Source of the DNA: Marinospirillum sp031581385
Lineage (GTDB): Bacteria > Pseudomonadota > Gammaproteobacteria > Pseudomonadales > Halomonadaceae
Assembly: GCF_044810985.1 (NCBI RefSeq)
Contig: NZ_CP085242.1
Coordinates: 3,038,001-3,102,000 of the forward strand
Direction of reading: 5' to 3'
Length of the DNA: 64,000 bases
The notes below the pieces were generated by a model. The model was not told the DNA's origin, ran no database searches, and saw only the letters and a program-made list of their open reading frames with translations. The position numbers and the translations under genes were made by a program. Of this stretch, positions 16,982-25,194 are shown in pieces. Positions within the stretch are counted from its first letter, which is position 1; every line of letters begins with the position of its first letter.

Positions 16982-17251
16982 CTAGAAAATTTCGCTATGT
17001 GATCCAATGCTTGCAAGTTGCAGTACGTCTCCAGTCACTCTGTAAATCAAAACCAGATCCGGCTTGATGTGGCAGTCCCTGAATCCTTGCCAGTTTCCAG
17101 TGAGCGGATGATCAACATTTTTTTCCTGGAGTGATTCGCCACGCTGAAGTTGGGAGATGATATTTCCCACTTCAAGGATGTCAGGGATGGCCAGTTTTGT
17201 GATTTTTTTAAAGTCTTTTTTGAATTGCGTTGAGTACTCAAGGGCAAGCAT
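16982..17251 (-). CDS. YafQ-type mRNA interferase toxin
   Basis: 89 residues, RelE/ParE fold. It aligns by eye with YafQ: YSTQFKKDFKK at the start, VDHPLTGNWQGFRDCHIKPDLVLIYR in the middle and GSHSEIF at the end. The His, Asp and Phe residues that YafQ uses for ribosome-dependent mRNA cleavage are all present, so it is probably active. It overlaps its antitoxin gene by 14 bp and lies between nifA and nifB on the opposite strand. Confidence 0.88.
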   Translation of the reverse strand: MLALEYSTQFKKDFKKITKLAIPDILEVGNIISQLQRGESLQEKNVDHPLTGNWQGFRDCHIKPDLVLIYRVTGDVLQLASIGSHSEIF

Positions 17252-17522
17252 CGTTAACTTTTCCTTCAGTCAGCTCACTCAACAGAGTATTCACGGACTT
17301 ACTCTTATGGCCTTTACCTTCCACAAGCTCCTGGATTGCAGCAGCTGTTGTTTCATTGGGTTGTGGGGCTTTGATCTCAAAGGGTATTCCACCGTAATTT
17401 ATGACGGCACGTGCAAAGAGTTTCAGGGCTTGAGACGGGCTCAGGCCTACTTCATCGCAAATGCTGGTGAATGCGGTTTTTGTGTCATGATCAATGCGGG
17501 TGCTAAGCATTTCGCTTTTCAT
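17238..17522 (-). CDS. DinJ/RelB-type antitoxin
   Basis: 94 residues. The ATG at 17522 follows TGGAG and gives MKSEMLSTRIDHDTKTAFTSICDEVGLSPSQALKLFARAV, a ribbon-helix-helix DNA-binding domain of the RelB/DinJ family; the C-terminal part (ELVEGKGHKSKSVNTLLSELTEGK) would wrap the toxin. An in-frame ATG at 17558 lies inside the operator palindrome and is rejected. It neutralises the YafQ-like toxin and probably represses the pair. Confidence 0.88.
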   Translation of the reverse strand: MKSEMLSTRIDHDTKTAFTSICDEVGLSPSQALKLFARAVINYGGIPFEIKAPQPNETTAAAIQELVEGKGHKSKSVNTLLSELTEGKVNDACP

Positions 17523-17534
17523 GTTGGTGACTCC

Positions 17535-17571
17535 ATTTTGTGTTGCTATGTGTGACATCGTAGCACAAAAT
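17535..17571. promoter_or_regulatory. Operator palindrome of the toxin-antitoxin pair
   Basis: ATTTTGTGTTGCTATG (17535-17550) and CATCGTAGCACAAAAT (17556-17571) form an imperfect inverted repeat of 16-bp arms with a 5-bp centre. It begins 13 bp upstream of the antitoxin ATG, the position expected for RHH autorepression. Confidence 0.7.
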
Positions 17572-17616
17572 TGGTTTTCTCATCAGGTGATTTGATTTGG
17601 GTTGAGGAAGTATTTT

Positions 17617-17632
17617 TGTTCCAAACCCAACA
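17617..17632. promoter_or_regulatory. NifA site upstream of nifB
   Basis: TGTTCCAAACCCAACA fits TGT-N10-ACA and lies about 100 bp upstream of the nifB -24 element, between the toxin-antitoxin operator and the promoter. Confidence 0.78.
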
Positions 17633-17716
17633 AGTAAGTCGGGTTTGTATCACAAGCCAAGGGGTTGGGTTTCTATAAGCTGCTGAAAAATAATAATAAA
17701 AACTTTTATCTCAAAT

Positions 17717-17732
17717 GGGTACGTTCCTTGCG
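17717..17732 (+). promoter_or_regulatory. Sigma-54 promoter of nifB-fdxN-nifQ
   Basis: GGGTACGTTCCTTGCG keeps the GG-N10-GC core with a good TTGC -12 box; the -24 box differs from TGGCAC at two bases. The start near 17743 supports the nifB ATG at 17793 rather than 17754. Confidence 0.75.
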
Positions 17733-17792
17733 TTCGTTTATGGGTAAAGCCGCTTGCCAGTGGCCACGTATAACGATGATGAGGAACCGACT

Positions 17793-19235
17793 ATGAAACT
17801 GCCTGTTCTTGAGCCCGCTGCTTTCACCAGTGATGATGCGGTCAAGGAGTTACCCGAGGCAATCCGGGCCAAGGTCGCCAATCACCCCTGTTTTTCCGAG
17901 AAGGCTCACCATTATTTTGCCCGGATGCATGTTGCTGTGGCTCCCGCCTGCAATATCCAGTGCAACTACTGCAACCGCAAGTATGACTGCAGTAATGAAT
18001 CCCGCCCTGGTGTGGTTTCCGAGGTTCTGTCGCCAGCTCAGGCAGTGCAAAAGGTCAAGGCCGTGGCGGCGGAGATCCCGCAGATGTCGGTGCTGGGTAT
18101 TGCCGGACCGGGCGATCCTCTGGCCAACCCCGAGCGAACTTTTGATACCTTCCGTCGCCTGACTGAAGAAACCCCGGACATCAAACTCTGTGTATCCACC
18201 AATGGCCTGAACCTGCCGGATTCGGTGGAAGAACTCTGCAAGCACAATATTGATCACGTCACCATCACCATCAACTGCCTGGACCCCAAAATAGGGGCAC
18301 GCATCTATCCCTGGATTTTCTGGAATCATCAACGCATCCGGGGTGTGGAAGCTGCGCGTATTCTGATTGAACAGCAGCAGAAAGGCCTGGAAATGCTGGT
18401 TGAGCGGGGTGTTCTGGTTAAGGTCAATTCTGTGTTGATCCCTGGAATCAATGACCAGCATCTCAAGGAAGTTTCCCGCGTGGTCAAGGAAAAGGGCGCT
18501 TTTCTGCACAATGTCATGCCCATTATTGCCGAGCCGCAACACGGCACTTATTTTGGTCTGACCGGGCAACGTGAACCTACGGCAGCCGAGTTGCAGGAAC
18601 TTCAGGAAGCCTGTGCCGGGGACATGAACATGATGCGCCATTGCCGCCAGTGTCGCGCCGATGCCGTGGGCCTGCTGGGTGAAGACCGGGGGCAGGAATT
18701 CACTCTGGATAAAATTGCAGCGATGGAAATTGACTACCCGGCTGCCATGCACAAGCGTGCAGAGGTGCATAAGGAAATTCTGGAAAAACTGGATGCTGCA
18801 GACAAGCCTGCCGTATCGCTGCAAGTACCTGAATCCAGCCGCCCCGTACAGATGGCTGTGGCCACCAAAGGCCAGGGCCTGATCAATCAGCATTTTGGTC
18901 ATGCCACCGAGTTTCTGGTTTATGAAGCTGGCCCGCTGGGGGTGCGTTTTGTTGGACATCGGCAGATTGAACGCCCCTATTGTGAGGGTGGAGCCAGCTG
19001 TGGTGAAGATGCCGAAAGCCTGATGATCAATATTGTCGAGCAACTGGAAGGCTGTGAAGTGCTTTTGTGTTCCAAGGTGGGCTTTGAACCCTGGAGTGCT
19101 CTGGAGGCCGCCGGTATTCAGCCCAATGGCGAGCATGCCCTGGAACCCATTGAAGAAGCCGTTTTGGCGGTTTATCAGCAAATGCAAACAAAAGGTCAGC
19201 TGAACCTGAATGCAGCCGACCTCCAGTCAGCCTAG
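17793..19235 (+). CDS. nifB: NifB, radical SAM FeMo-co precursor (NifB-co) synthase
   Basis: 480 residues. The ATG at 17793 follows GATGAGGAACC; the upstream ATG at 17754 would be only about 10 nt from the predicted transcription start. The radical SAM motif reads CNIQCNYC. Conserved Cys of the further Fe-S clusters are present (KYDC, CRQCRADAVG). A C-terminal NifX-like domain (about 360-460) contains VAVATKGQGLINQHFGHATEFLVY and CEGGASCGED. NifB fuses two 4Fe clusters around a SAM-derived carbide to give the 8Fe core of FeMo-co. First gene of nifB-fdxN-nifQ. Confidence 0.98.
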   Translation: MKLPVLEPAAFTSDDAVKELPEAIRAKVANHPCFSEKAHHYFARMHVAVAPACNIQCNYCNRKYDCSNESRPGVVSEVLSPAQAVQKVKAVAAEIPQMSVLGIAGPGDPLANPERTFDTFRRLTEETPDIKLCVSTNGLNLPDSVEELCKHNIDHVTITINCLDPKIGARIYPWIFWNHQRIRGVEAARILIEQQQKGLEMLVERGVLVKVNSVLIPGINDQHLKEVSRVVKEKGAFLHNVMPIIAEPQHGTYFGLTGQREPTAAELQELQEACAGDMNMMRHCRQCRADAVGLLGEDRGQEFTLDKIAAMEIDYPAAMHKRAEVHKEILEKLDAADKPAVSLQVPESSRPVQMAVATKGQGLINQHFGHATEFLVYEAGPLGVRFVGHRQIERPYCEGGASCGEDAESLMINIVEQLEGCEVLLCSKVGFEPWSALEAAGIQPNGEHALEPIEEAVLAVYQQMQTKGQLNLNAADLQSA

Positions 19236-19245
19236 GAGTGTGATC

Positions 19246-19497
19246 ATGGCTTATGAAATCGTGTCTTCCTGCGTCAATTGCACAGCCTGCGAGAGTGTTT
19301 GCCCCAATGCAGCCATCAGTGCGGCGCAAAGCCAGTTTGTGATTGATTCGAGTCTTTGCACCGAATGTGTGGAAGCTTATGCCGACCCTCAGTGTGCCAG
19401 CATCTGCCCGATTGAAGGGGCGATCGTGGATGAATTGGGCGACCCTTTGAACCCACCGGGTTCGCTGACCGGGATTATTCCGTTGGTGGCGGCGTAA
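19246..19497 (+). CDS. fdxN: Nif-associated 2[4Fe-4S] ferredoxin FdxN
   Basis: 83 residues. The ATG at 19246 follows AGGAGTGTGATC. Motifs CVNCTACESVC and CTECVEAYADPQCASIC (CX2CX8CX3C, widened loop) bind two [4Fe-4S] clusters. The FdxN next to nifB in other diazotrophs supports NifB-co synthesis, so it is the likely electron donor to NifB. It is 10 bp after nifB. Confidence 0.93.
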   Translation: MAYEIVSSCVNCTACESVCPNAAISAAQSQFVIDSSLCTECVEAYADPQCASICPIEGAIVDELGDPLNPPGSLTGIIPLVAA

Positions 19498-19512
19498 TTT
19501 TTGGAGGTGAAG

Positions 19513-20076
19513 ATGAATGCTCTGGTGCAACCCCCCAGAATTCAGGCTGTTTACAGCCAATGGGTCAGCCGTTCACTGGGTGAACTGAATGCCATTTATC
19601 TGGCGCGGATGCTGGCGGCCCAGGCGGCCGGTCATTCTGTACTCAGTGGCCGCTTGGGGCTGGATGAAATATCTTTCCAGAACCTGCTCAATCATTATTT
19701 TCCGACGGCCCGTTTTCCGGTCAGTGCTGCAGACCCGGCACCGGTTGCCCAACTGGATGAACAAGAGGCCATCGCCCGGCTTTTACTCAGCTACCGAGCA
19801 GCCAAGGAAGAAAGCGAAGTCTGGATAGCTAATATCATTGCGGCAGGCTGCGCCGGTGCAGAGCACCTCTGGTATGACCTGGGGCTCTGGAGCCGTGATG
19901 ATCTTCAGGTCTTGATACGCCAGAACTTTCCCGAACTGGTCAGAAAAAACCATCTGGACATGAAATGGAAAAAATTTCTCTACCGCCAGCTTTGCCTGGA
20001 AACCGGAGTGACCCTCTGCCGCTCACCCAGTTGTGAAGCCTGCAGTGACTATGAAGAATGTTTTGGCCCGGAGTGA
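19513..20076 (+). CDS. nifQ: NifQ, molybdenum delivery protein
   Basis: 187 residues. The ATG at 19513 follows GGAGGTGA. The C-terminal CRSPSCEACSDYEEC (CX4CX2CX5C) is the NifQ signature that binds a Mo-Fe-S cluster; this protein brings molybdenum to the NifEN/NifH maturation step. It is the last gene of the nifB operon; no clear terminator follows. Confidence 0.93.
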   Translation: MNALVQPPRIQAVYSQWVSRSLGELNAIYLARMLAAQAAGHSVLSGRLGLDEISFQNLLNHYFPTARFPVSAADPAPVAQLDEQEAIARLLLSYRAAKEESEVWIANIIAAGCAGAEHLWYDLGLWSRDDLQVLIRQNFPELVRKNHLDMKWKKFLYRQLCLETGVTLCRSPSCEACSDYEECFGPE

Positions 20077-20148
20077 CGTTATTGCCGCTCGATGAAGGAG
20101 ATTGGTTTTTTTATGTCCTTTGATTCGTGGCATTACTTGATCAAATTT

Positions 20149-20163
20149 GCCGCCACGGGCGGC
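20149..20163 (-). other. GC-rich hairpin downstream of the RhuM gene
   Basis: GCCGCC (20149-20154) pairs with GGCGGC (20158-20163) in the 107-bp gap between nifQ and the convergent RhuM gene. No T-run follows on either strand, so a terminator role is only possible. Confidence 0.3.
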
Positions 20164-20183
20164 CAGTGCCTGATCCAGAGTTC

Positions 20184-21218
20184 TTACTTCTTCGGCGGCT
20201 GCCATTGCAGCAGCTCGTTCAGGTAGTCTTCACCGGCTTGTTCTTTTAAAGACCGCCGCTGTTCAGCGATGCGAGTATACTCCGCAGTGGCTTTTTCATC
20301 GGCCTGCTGCTTGCTGATCTGGCCTGCACCAGCCAAGACATCACGATCATTAAACTGTAAAAACTGATCCAGCTTTTCTTGCCAGTCTTTTAAAAACACC
20401 TGCTTGCGCCGCGATGCTTGATCTTCGGCAAAATCCAGCCACATGCTGACAATGCGGTTCAGCTCATTGATTTCCTGTTCGGTTAAATAATTCTTGGCGG
20501 TGGTGACATCGGTTTTGCGTACCTCAGCACCTTTGAAGGTATTCAGCCCCATATTGGGCTGACTGGCATCGGCGCGGGTGTAAATCAGTTCGGCAGCAGT
20601 CTGGCCGGAACAAGCATAATGCAACTTGTTCTGTATCACCTGAAAGAATTGCGTGGTTTCCTTGAATGAAGGCTCATAATCGGCAGCCAGGGCAAAGATT
20701 TCCCGCACCCGCAAATACATGCGCCGCTCACTGGCACGAATATCGCGGATACGCTCCAGCAACTCATCAAAATAATCCGGCACCACCGACTGCCCCACCG
20801 GTGGGTTTTTCAGGCGTTCGTCATCCATCACAAAGCCCTTGACCAGATACTCCTGGAGCGTCCGGGTGGCCCACTGGCGGAACTGGGTACCACGGGTTGA
20901 ACGAACCCGGTAGCCAACGGCCAGCACGGCCTCCAGATTGTAGTGATCTATAGCGCGTGTTACCTGGCGATTGCCTTCTTGACGAACCATCCGGAATTTC
21001 CGGATGGTTGCGTTTTGAACAAGCTCACCCTCTTCATAGATGTTGCCAAGATGTTCATTGATTGTGCGAACGTCTTTGCCGTAGAGATCGGCCATTCCGG
21101 CTTGCGAGAGCCACAAGGTATCTGATTCAAACCGGCATTCAACTCGAGCACAGCCATCATCGGAGGTGAATAACACAAACTCGCCAGAGGGGGCATCCGG
21201 TAAATTATTGTCCGTCAT
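20184..21218 (-). CDS. RhuM-family protein
   Basis: 344 residues, apparently complete. It matches the RhuM/virulence-protein family: GEFVLFTSDDGCARVECRFESDTLWLSQAGMADLYGKDVRTINEHLGNIYEEGEL at the start, the VRSTRGTQFRQWATRTLQEYLVKGFVMDDERLK motif and the C-terminal helical part with LNTFKGAEVRKTDV. The N-terminal half resembles a KilA-N/Bro-like DNA-binding region. Members occur on pathogenicity islands, prophages and beside restriction-modification genes; the biochemical role is not known. It sits on the opposite strand between nifQ and nifE and looks like an accessory insertion. A LexA-like palindrome is 53 bp upstream. Confidence 0.88.
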   Translation of the reverse strand: MTDNNLPDAPSGEFVLFTSDDGCARVECRFESDTLWLSQAGMADLYGKDVRTINEHLGNIYEEGELVQNATIRKFRMVRQEGNRQVTRAIDHYNLEAVLAVGYRVRSTRGTQFRQWATRTLQEYLVKGFVMDDERLKNPPVGQSVVPDYFDELLERIRDIRASERRMYLRVREIFALAADYEPSFKETTQFFQVIQNKLHYACSGQTAAELIYTRADASQPNMGLNTFKGAEVRKTDVTTAKNYLTEQEINELNRIVSMWLDFAEDQASRRKQVFLKDWQEKLDQFLQFNDRDVLAGAGQISKQQADEKATAEYTRIAEQRRSLKEQAGEDYLNELLQWQPPKK

Positions 21219-21270
21219 GAGCTTCCCAAATCCAAAGTCTGTATGACTTTCTTGATAATCTTATATTTTG

Positions 21271-21290
21271 TACTGTATAGAATATCAGTA
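21271..21290 (-). promoter_or_regulatory. LexA-like box upstream of the RhuM gene
   Basis: TACTGTATAGAATATCAGTA matches the E. coli SOS consensus at 15 of 20 positions. The core is CTGT-N8-TCAG instead of CTGT-N8-ACAG. It lies where it could repress RhuM transcription. This is a candidate only. Confidence 0.5.
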
Positions 21291-21345
21291 CCTTCAGTAA
21301 CCCGCAAACTTTGGCTGCTGCCAATAAAGCCTGACCTCAGGCTTT

Positions 21346-21361
21346 TGTCAGATGTCGAACA
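21346..21361. promoter_or_regulatory. NifA site upstream of nifE
   Basis: TGTCAGATGTCGAACA fits TGT-N10-ACA and lies about 125 bp upstream of the nifE -24 element. The 309-bp gap 21219-21527 otherwise holds the LexA-like box and the nifE promoter; no gene was seen in it. Confidence 0.8.
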
Positions 21362-21475
21362 ATCCTCCCTTTTTGTGTTTCAGCAACAACCTTTAAACCT
21401 CTTCAATAGCTGCCTCTGTATTTTGAAAACCTTTTAAAACAGTATATTAAGCTAATTTTTTTGCTTCCTTATTCA

Positions 21476-21491
21476 TGGCACAGGCCTTGCG
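21476..21491 (+). promoter_or_regulatory. Sigma-54 promoter of nifENX operon
   Basis: TGGCACAGGCCTTGCG is a full-consensus -24/-12 element 37 bp upstream of the nifE ATG. Confidence 0.92.
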
Positions 21492-21527
21492 GTAATACCT
21501 GACAAGTCATGAAACAAGGGGAAGCCC

Positions 21528-22916
21528 ATGCAAGCGAAAGAACTGGCTGTGTTGATGGATGAGCCGGCCTGCACTCATAACAGCAAAGCCAAGAGTGGTT
21601 GCGCCCCTGCCAAGCCGGGCGCTTCGGATGGTGGTTGTGCTTTTGATGGTGCCCAGATTGCCCTTTTGCCAATTGCTGACGTGGCTCATATCGTGCATGG
21701 CTCGATTGCCTGCGCGGGCAGTTCCTGGGATAACCGGGGAACCCGCTCTTCTGGCCCGCATCTTTATCGCATCGGCATGACGACCGACCTGAGTGAGCAG
21801 GATGTGATTATGGGGCGGGGGGAAAAGCGTCTCTTTCACAGTATTGATCAAGCCATTCAAACCTATTCACCTGCCGCTGTCTTTGTCTACAACACCTGTG
21901 TTCCTGCGCTGATCGGGGATGATTTTGAAGCTGTGTGTCGCGCTGCTGAAAAGCATTTTGGTCTGCCGGTGGTGCCCGTGGATTCTGCCGGTTTTTATGG
22001 CACCAAAAACCTGGGCAACCGCCTGGCCGGGGAAGCCATGTTCAAATATGTGATCGGTACGGCTGAGCCACAACCGGTAGCCGCTTCAGCACAGCGCCCC
22101 GGTATTCAGGTACACGACATCAATCTGATCGGGGAATACAACATTGCCGGAGAATTCTGGCAGGTGTTGCCCTTGCTGGATGAACTGGGGCTGAGAATTT
22201 TGGGCACCCTGTCCGGGGATGCGCGTTTCCACCAGATACAAACCATGCATCGTGCTCAGGCCAATATGGTGGTCTGTGCCAAGGCGATGCTGAATGTGGC
22301 GCGCAAGATGCAGGACAAGTATGGCATTCCCTGGTTTGAAGGCAGTTTTTACGGGGTTCAGGACACTTCTGATGCCTTGCGCAGTTTTGCTCTTCTGCTG
22401 AAGGATTCCAGCCTGACCCTGCGTACTGAAGACTTGATTGCCCGCGAGGAAGCCCGAATCAATGAATTACTGGAACCCTGGCGTAAGCGGCTGAGAGGAA
22501 AACGGGTGCTGCTGTATACCGGTGGCGTGAAATCCTGGTCGATTGTATCTGCTTTGCAGGATCTGGGCATGACTGTGGTGGCGACCGGAACCAAAAAATC
22601 CACCGAGGAAGACAAGGCGCGTATCCGTGAAATCATGGGTGAGGACGCGAAAATGCTGAATGAGGGCAGTCCCCGTGCCTTGCTGGATACCATCGAAGAA
22701 TATCAGGCCGACCTACTGATTGCCGGGGGCCGCAACATGTATACAGCCCTGAAGGCACGCATTCCGTTTCTGGATATCAATCAGGAAAGAGAATTTGGCT
22801 ATGCCGGTTATGACGGCATGTTGGAGCTGGCCAGGCAGCTTTGCCTGACTCTGGAATCCCCCATCTGGGAGGAGCTGCGTCAACCGCCTCCCTGGCAAAC
22901 AGCAGGAGGTGCGTAG
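21528..22916 (+). CDS. nifE: NifE, FeMo-co scaffold subunit
   Basis: 462 residues. It is the NifD paralogue of the NifEN scaffold on which the NifB-co core receives Mo and homocitrate. Visible: the N-terminal CTHNSKAKSGCAPAKPGASDGGCAFDGAQ segment, the cluster cysteines in GSIACAGSSWD and YNTCVPALIGDD, and the homocitrate-pocket-like C-terminal region (DINQEREFGYAGYDGM). The ATG at 21528 follows AAGGGGAAGCCC. It overlaps nothing; nifN starts 1 bp past its stop. Confidence 0.98.
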   Translation: MQAKELAVLMDEPACTHNSKAKSGCAPAKPGASDGGCAFDGAQIALLPIADVAHIVHGSIACAGSSWDNRGTRSSGPHLYRIGMTTDLSEQDVIMGRGEKRLFHSIDQAIQTYSPAAVFVYNTCVPALIGDDFEAVCRAAEKHFGLPVVPVDSAGFYGTKNLGNRLAGEAMFKYVIGTAEPQPVAASAQRPGIQVHDINLIGEYNIAGEFWQVLPLLDELGLRILGTLSGDARFHQIQTMHRAQANMVVCAKAMLNVARKMQDKYGIPWFEGSFYGVQDTSDALRSFALLLKDSSLTLRTEDLIAREEARINELLEPWRKRLRGKRVLLYTGGVKSWSIVSALQDLGMTVVATGTKKSTEEDKARIREIMGEDAKMLNEGSPRALLDTIEEYQADLLIAGGRNMYTALKARIPFLDINQEREFGYAGYDGMLELARQLCLTLESPIWEELRQPPPWQTAGGA

Positions 22917-22917
22917 C

Positions 22918-24309
22918 ATGGCTGAGGTGATCAAGAGCAACAAGCCCATGGCGGTAAATCCCCTGAAAGTCAGTCAGCCGGTGGGGGCCATTTTGGCTTT
23001 TCTGGGGATCAACAAGTCCCTGCCCATGCTGCATGGCTCCCAGGGTTGCAGTGCCTTTGCCAAGGTGTTTTTTGTGCGTCATTTCCGTGAGCCCATCCCT
23101 CTGCAAACCACCGCCATGGATCAGACCACCACCGTGATGGGAGCCGATGACAATGTCTTCAAGGGGCTGGAAACCGTCATAGAAAAACGCCAGCCGGATT
23201 TGATTGGTCTGCCCACCACCGGCCTTTCCGAGACTCAGGGCAGTGATGTCCAGGGTCTGGTCAAGCGTTTCTATCATCAACACCCCGATATCAGCACACC
23301 CATTATCCCGGTCGTTGCCCCTGATTACAGCGGCGGTCTGGAAACCGGCTATGCCCTAGCTGTGGAGGCGTTACTGACGCATCTGGTGCCCGAAGACACC
23401 AACCAGGTGGGTCTGAAGCCGCAACAAATCAATGTTCTGGCCCCGTCCATGCTGACCGGGGCGGATCTGGAATACCTGCGTGAACTGCTGGAAAGCTTTG
23501 GCCTGCAGCCCGTCATCCTGCCGGATCTGAGCGATTCCCTGGATGGTCATCTGATGGATGAGGATTTCATTCCGGTCACCACCGGCGGAACTCCCGTGCA
23601 AGCTTTTGCAGGTCTGGGGCAGGCCGCTCATACCCTGGTGATTGGTCGCTCACTGCACAAGGCTGCGGATATTTTAAAGGCTCGAACCGGCGTTCCTGAT
23701 GTGCGTTTGGACAGTCTGATGGGCTTGCAAGCCATGGATCAGTTGATCCTGGCCCTGCAGAAGATGACGGGTCGAGCTGTACCTGCGCGAGTGGAGCGTC
23801 AACGCAGTCAGCTTCAGGATGCCCAGTTGGACAGTCATTTCATGCTGGGTTTTTCGCGTTTTGCCATCGCTGCAGATCCTGACTTGTTGTTTGCATTCAG
23901 CAAGTTGATTGCTGAGATAGGTGGCGAACTGGTGGCCGCAGTGAGTCCTCACAAAGCGGACATTCTGGCGGAAGTGAGTGCTGAGCAGGTCGTGATTGGT
24001 GACCTGGAAGATTTAGAAGTTCTGGCTGAAGAAAAACAGGCTCAGGTGATCATCAGTAATTCTCATGCGGCGCAAACAGCCCTGCGTTTGGATCTTCCCC
24101 TGGTGAGGGCTGGTTGGCCGATTTATGACCGCCTGGGTGCTCAGCATCAACTCTGGATTGGTTATCCAGGCAGCCGCAATACCCTCCTGGTTCTGGCCAA
24201 TCAGCTTCTGGAACAGAGTCCCGAGCATGAAATTCCTGCCCGGATTTCCATTTATGCACAAACGGATCAGACAAGTGAGGCAGCTTATGCGGCACTTAAA
24301 ACTGGTTAG
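22918..24309 (+). CDS. nifN: NifN, FeMo-co scaffold subunit
   Basis: 463 residues. The ATG at 22918 follows AGGAGGTGCGTAGC; an upstream in-frame start at 22909 is inside nifE. It is the NifK paralogue: AVNPLKVSQPVGAILAFLGI, MLHGSQGCSAFAKVFFVRHFREPIP. With NifE it forms the alpha2beta2 scaffold. nifX begins within its last 23 bp in another frame. Confidence 0.97.
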   Translation: MAEVIKSNKPMAVNPLKVSQPVGAILAFLGINKSLPMLHGSQGCSAFAKVFFVRHFREPIPLQTTAMDQTTTVMGADDNVFKGLETVIEKRQPDLIGLPTTGLSETQGSDVQGLVKRFYHQHPDISTPIIPVVAPDYSGGLETGYALAVEALLTHLVPEDTNQVGLKPQQINVLAPSMLTGADLEYLRELLESFGLQPVILPDLSDSLDGHLMDEDFIPVTTGGTPVQAFAGLGQAAHTLVIGRSLHKAADILKARTGVPDVRLDSLMGLQAMDQLILALQKMTGRAVPARVERQRSQLQDAQLDSHFMLGFSRFAIAADPDLLFAFSKLIAEIGGELVAAVSPHKADILAEVSAEQVVIGDLEDLEVLAEEKQAQVIISNSHAAQTALRLDLPLVRAGWPIYDRLGAQHQLWIGYPGSRNTLLVLANQLLEQSPEHEIPARISIYAQTDQTSEAAYAALKTG

Positions 24310-24784
24310 TCAAAAAAACCTGGCTGAACCCCACCCTCAATTGAAAGTGGCCTTTGCCAGCAGTGACCGAAAAACGGTCAATCAACATTTTGGAGCTGCT
24401 CAGGCTTTTGTGATTTATGACATCAGCCGCAAAAGTTTCCAGTTGGCCGAAGTGGTCGAGTTTTCTGGTCAGGAAACGGCCCGTGACGGTCAGGAAGATA
24501 AGCTGGAATCAAAAATAAAACTGCTGGAAGCCTGTGCTGCGGTTTACTGCACCGCTGTTGGTGCTTCGGCCATTCGCCAGTTACTGGCGGTCAATATCCA
24601 GCCTCTCAAGGTTGAGGAACAGGTGGATATTGAAACCCAGTTAAAAGAGCTGTTGAGCCTCTGGAACAGTAAGCCGCCGACCTGGTTACAGCGCTCATTG
24701 CGGCAATTGCAGAAACCGGCAGCAGAAGAACGCTTTGCCGAAATGGCCAGTGAAGGCTGGGTACAAGAGGAGTGGTCGTCATGA
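24287..24784 (+). CDS. nifX: NifX, NifB-co/VK-cluster carrier
   Basis: 165 residues from the ATG at 24287, preceded by GAGG at 24277-24280. Upstream methionines in the same frame lie deep in nifN. The domain contains LKVAFASSDRKTVNQHFGAAQAFVIYDI, matching the dinitrogenase Fe-Mo cofactor domain of NifX/NifY/NifB. NifX binds cofactor intermediates and passes them between NifB and NifEN. It overlaps nifN and the following RseC-family gene, so all three are translationally coupled. Confidence 0.94.
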   Translation: MRHLKLVSQKNLAEPHPQLKVAFASSDRKTVNQHFGAAQAFVIYDISRKSFQLAEVVEFSGQETARDGQEDKLESKIKLLEACAAVYCTAVGASAIRQLLAVNIQPLKVEEQVDIETQLKELLSLWNSKPPTWLQRSLRQLQKPAAEERFAEMASEGWVQEEWSS

Positions 24785-25194
24785 TACGCACTGAAGGTGA
24801 AATTGTTCGTGATCAGCAAGGCCAACTGGTGATGCAAGCCACCTGTCAGGATTCCTGCAAATCCTGTGGAGTCAACAAGGTTTGTGGTGGTAGCAAACGC
24901 AGTCTGCTTTTGAATTTGAGTTCGCAGCAACAAAAAGTTTATCAGGAAGGCCAGCAACTGCATGTGGACGTTGCCGAAGAAGAATTGCTGCGTCTGACCC
25001 TTCTGGCCTACATCCTACCCTGCCTTTTGCTGGTGGTATTTGCCCTCCTGGCTTCACCGCTGGGTGACCTGGCAACGGCCCTGGGAGGCATTGCCGGTCT
25101 CTCGCTGGGTGTTCTTATCAGCAGTTGGAGGGCACGTCGTCATCCACCCCAGGTGCAATTGATTCCCTTGAATACGGAGCAAACCCATGACTGA
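24781..25194 (+). CDS. RseC/MucC-family membrane protein in the nifENX operon
   Basis: 137 residues. The ATG at 24781 follows GAGGAG at 24767-24772 and overlaps the nifX stop (ATGA). The N-terminal part has CQDSCKSCGVNKVC (CX3CX2CX5C), close to the cysteine array of E. coli RseC; two transmembrane helices follow (about 80-100 and 104-124), and a short cytoplasmic tail. In E. coli RseC works with the RsxABCDGE complex, an Rnf homologue, in reducing SoxR. Its presence inside nifENX, in a cluster that also carries rnf, suggests it assists Rnf assembly or cluster loading here; that is inference. Confidence 0.85.
   Translation: MIRTEGEIVRDQQGQLVMQATCQDSCKSCGVNKVCGGSKRSLLLNLSSQQQKVYQEGQQLHVDVAEEELLRLTLLAYILPCLLLVVFALLASPLGDLATALGGIAGLSLGVLISSWRARRHPPQVQLIPLNTEQTHD

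Noticed and set aside
17850..19187. 445-residue minus-strand reading frame opposite nifB
   Set aside because: It is fully antisense to an intact nifB with clear motifs, and has no ribosome site or recognisable domain.
20023..20205. Minus-strand 60-codon frame overlapping the end of the RhuM gene
   Set aside because: It looks faintly coding (EVRTLDQALAARGGKFDQV) but has no start signal and overlaps nifQ; a gene remnant is possible but cannot be supported.
21374..21388. Second NifA site upstream of nifE (TGTGTTTCAGCAACA)
   Set aside because: The spacer is 9 bp, not 10; the site at 21346-21361 is canonical.
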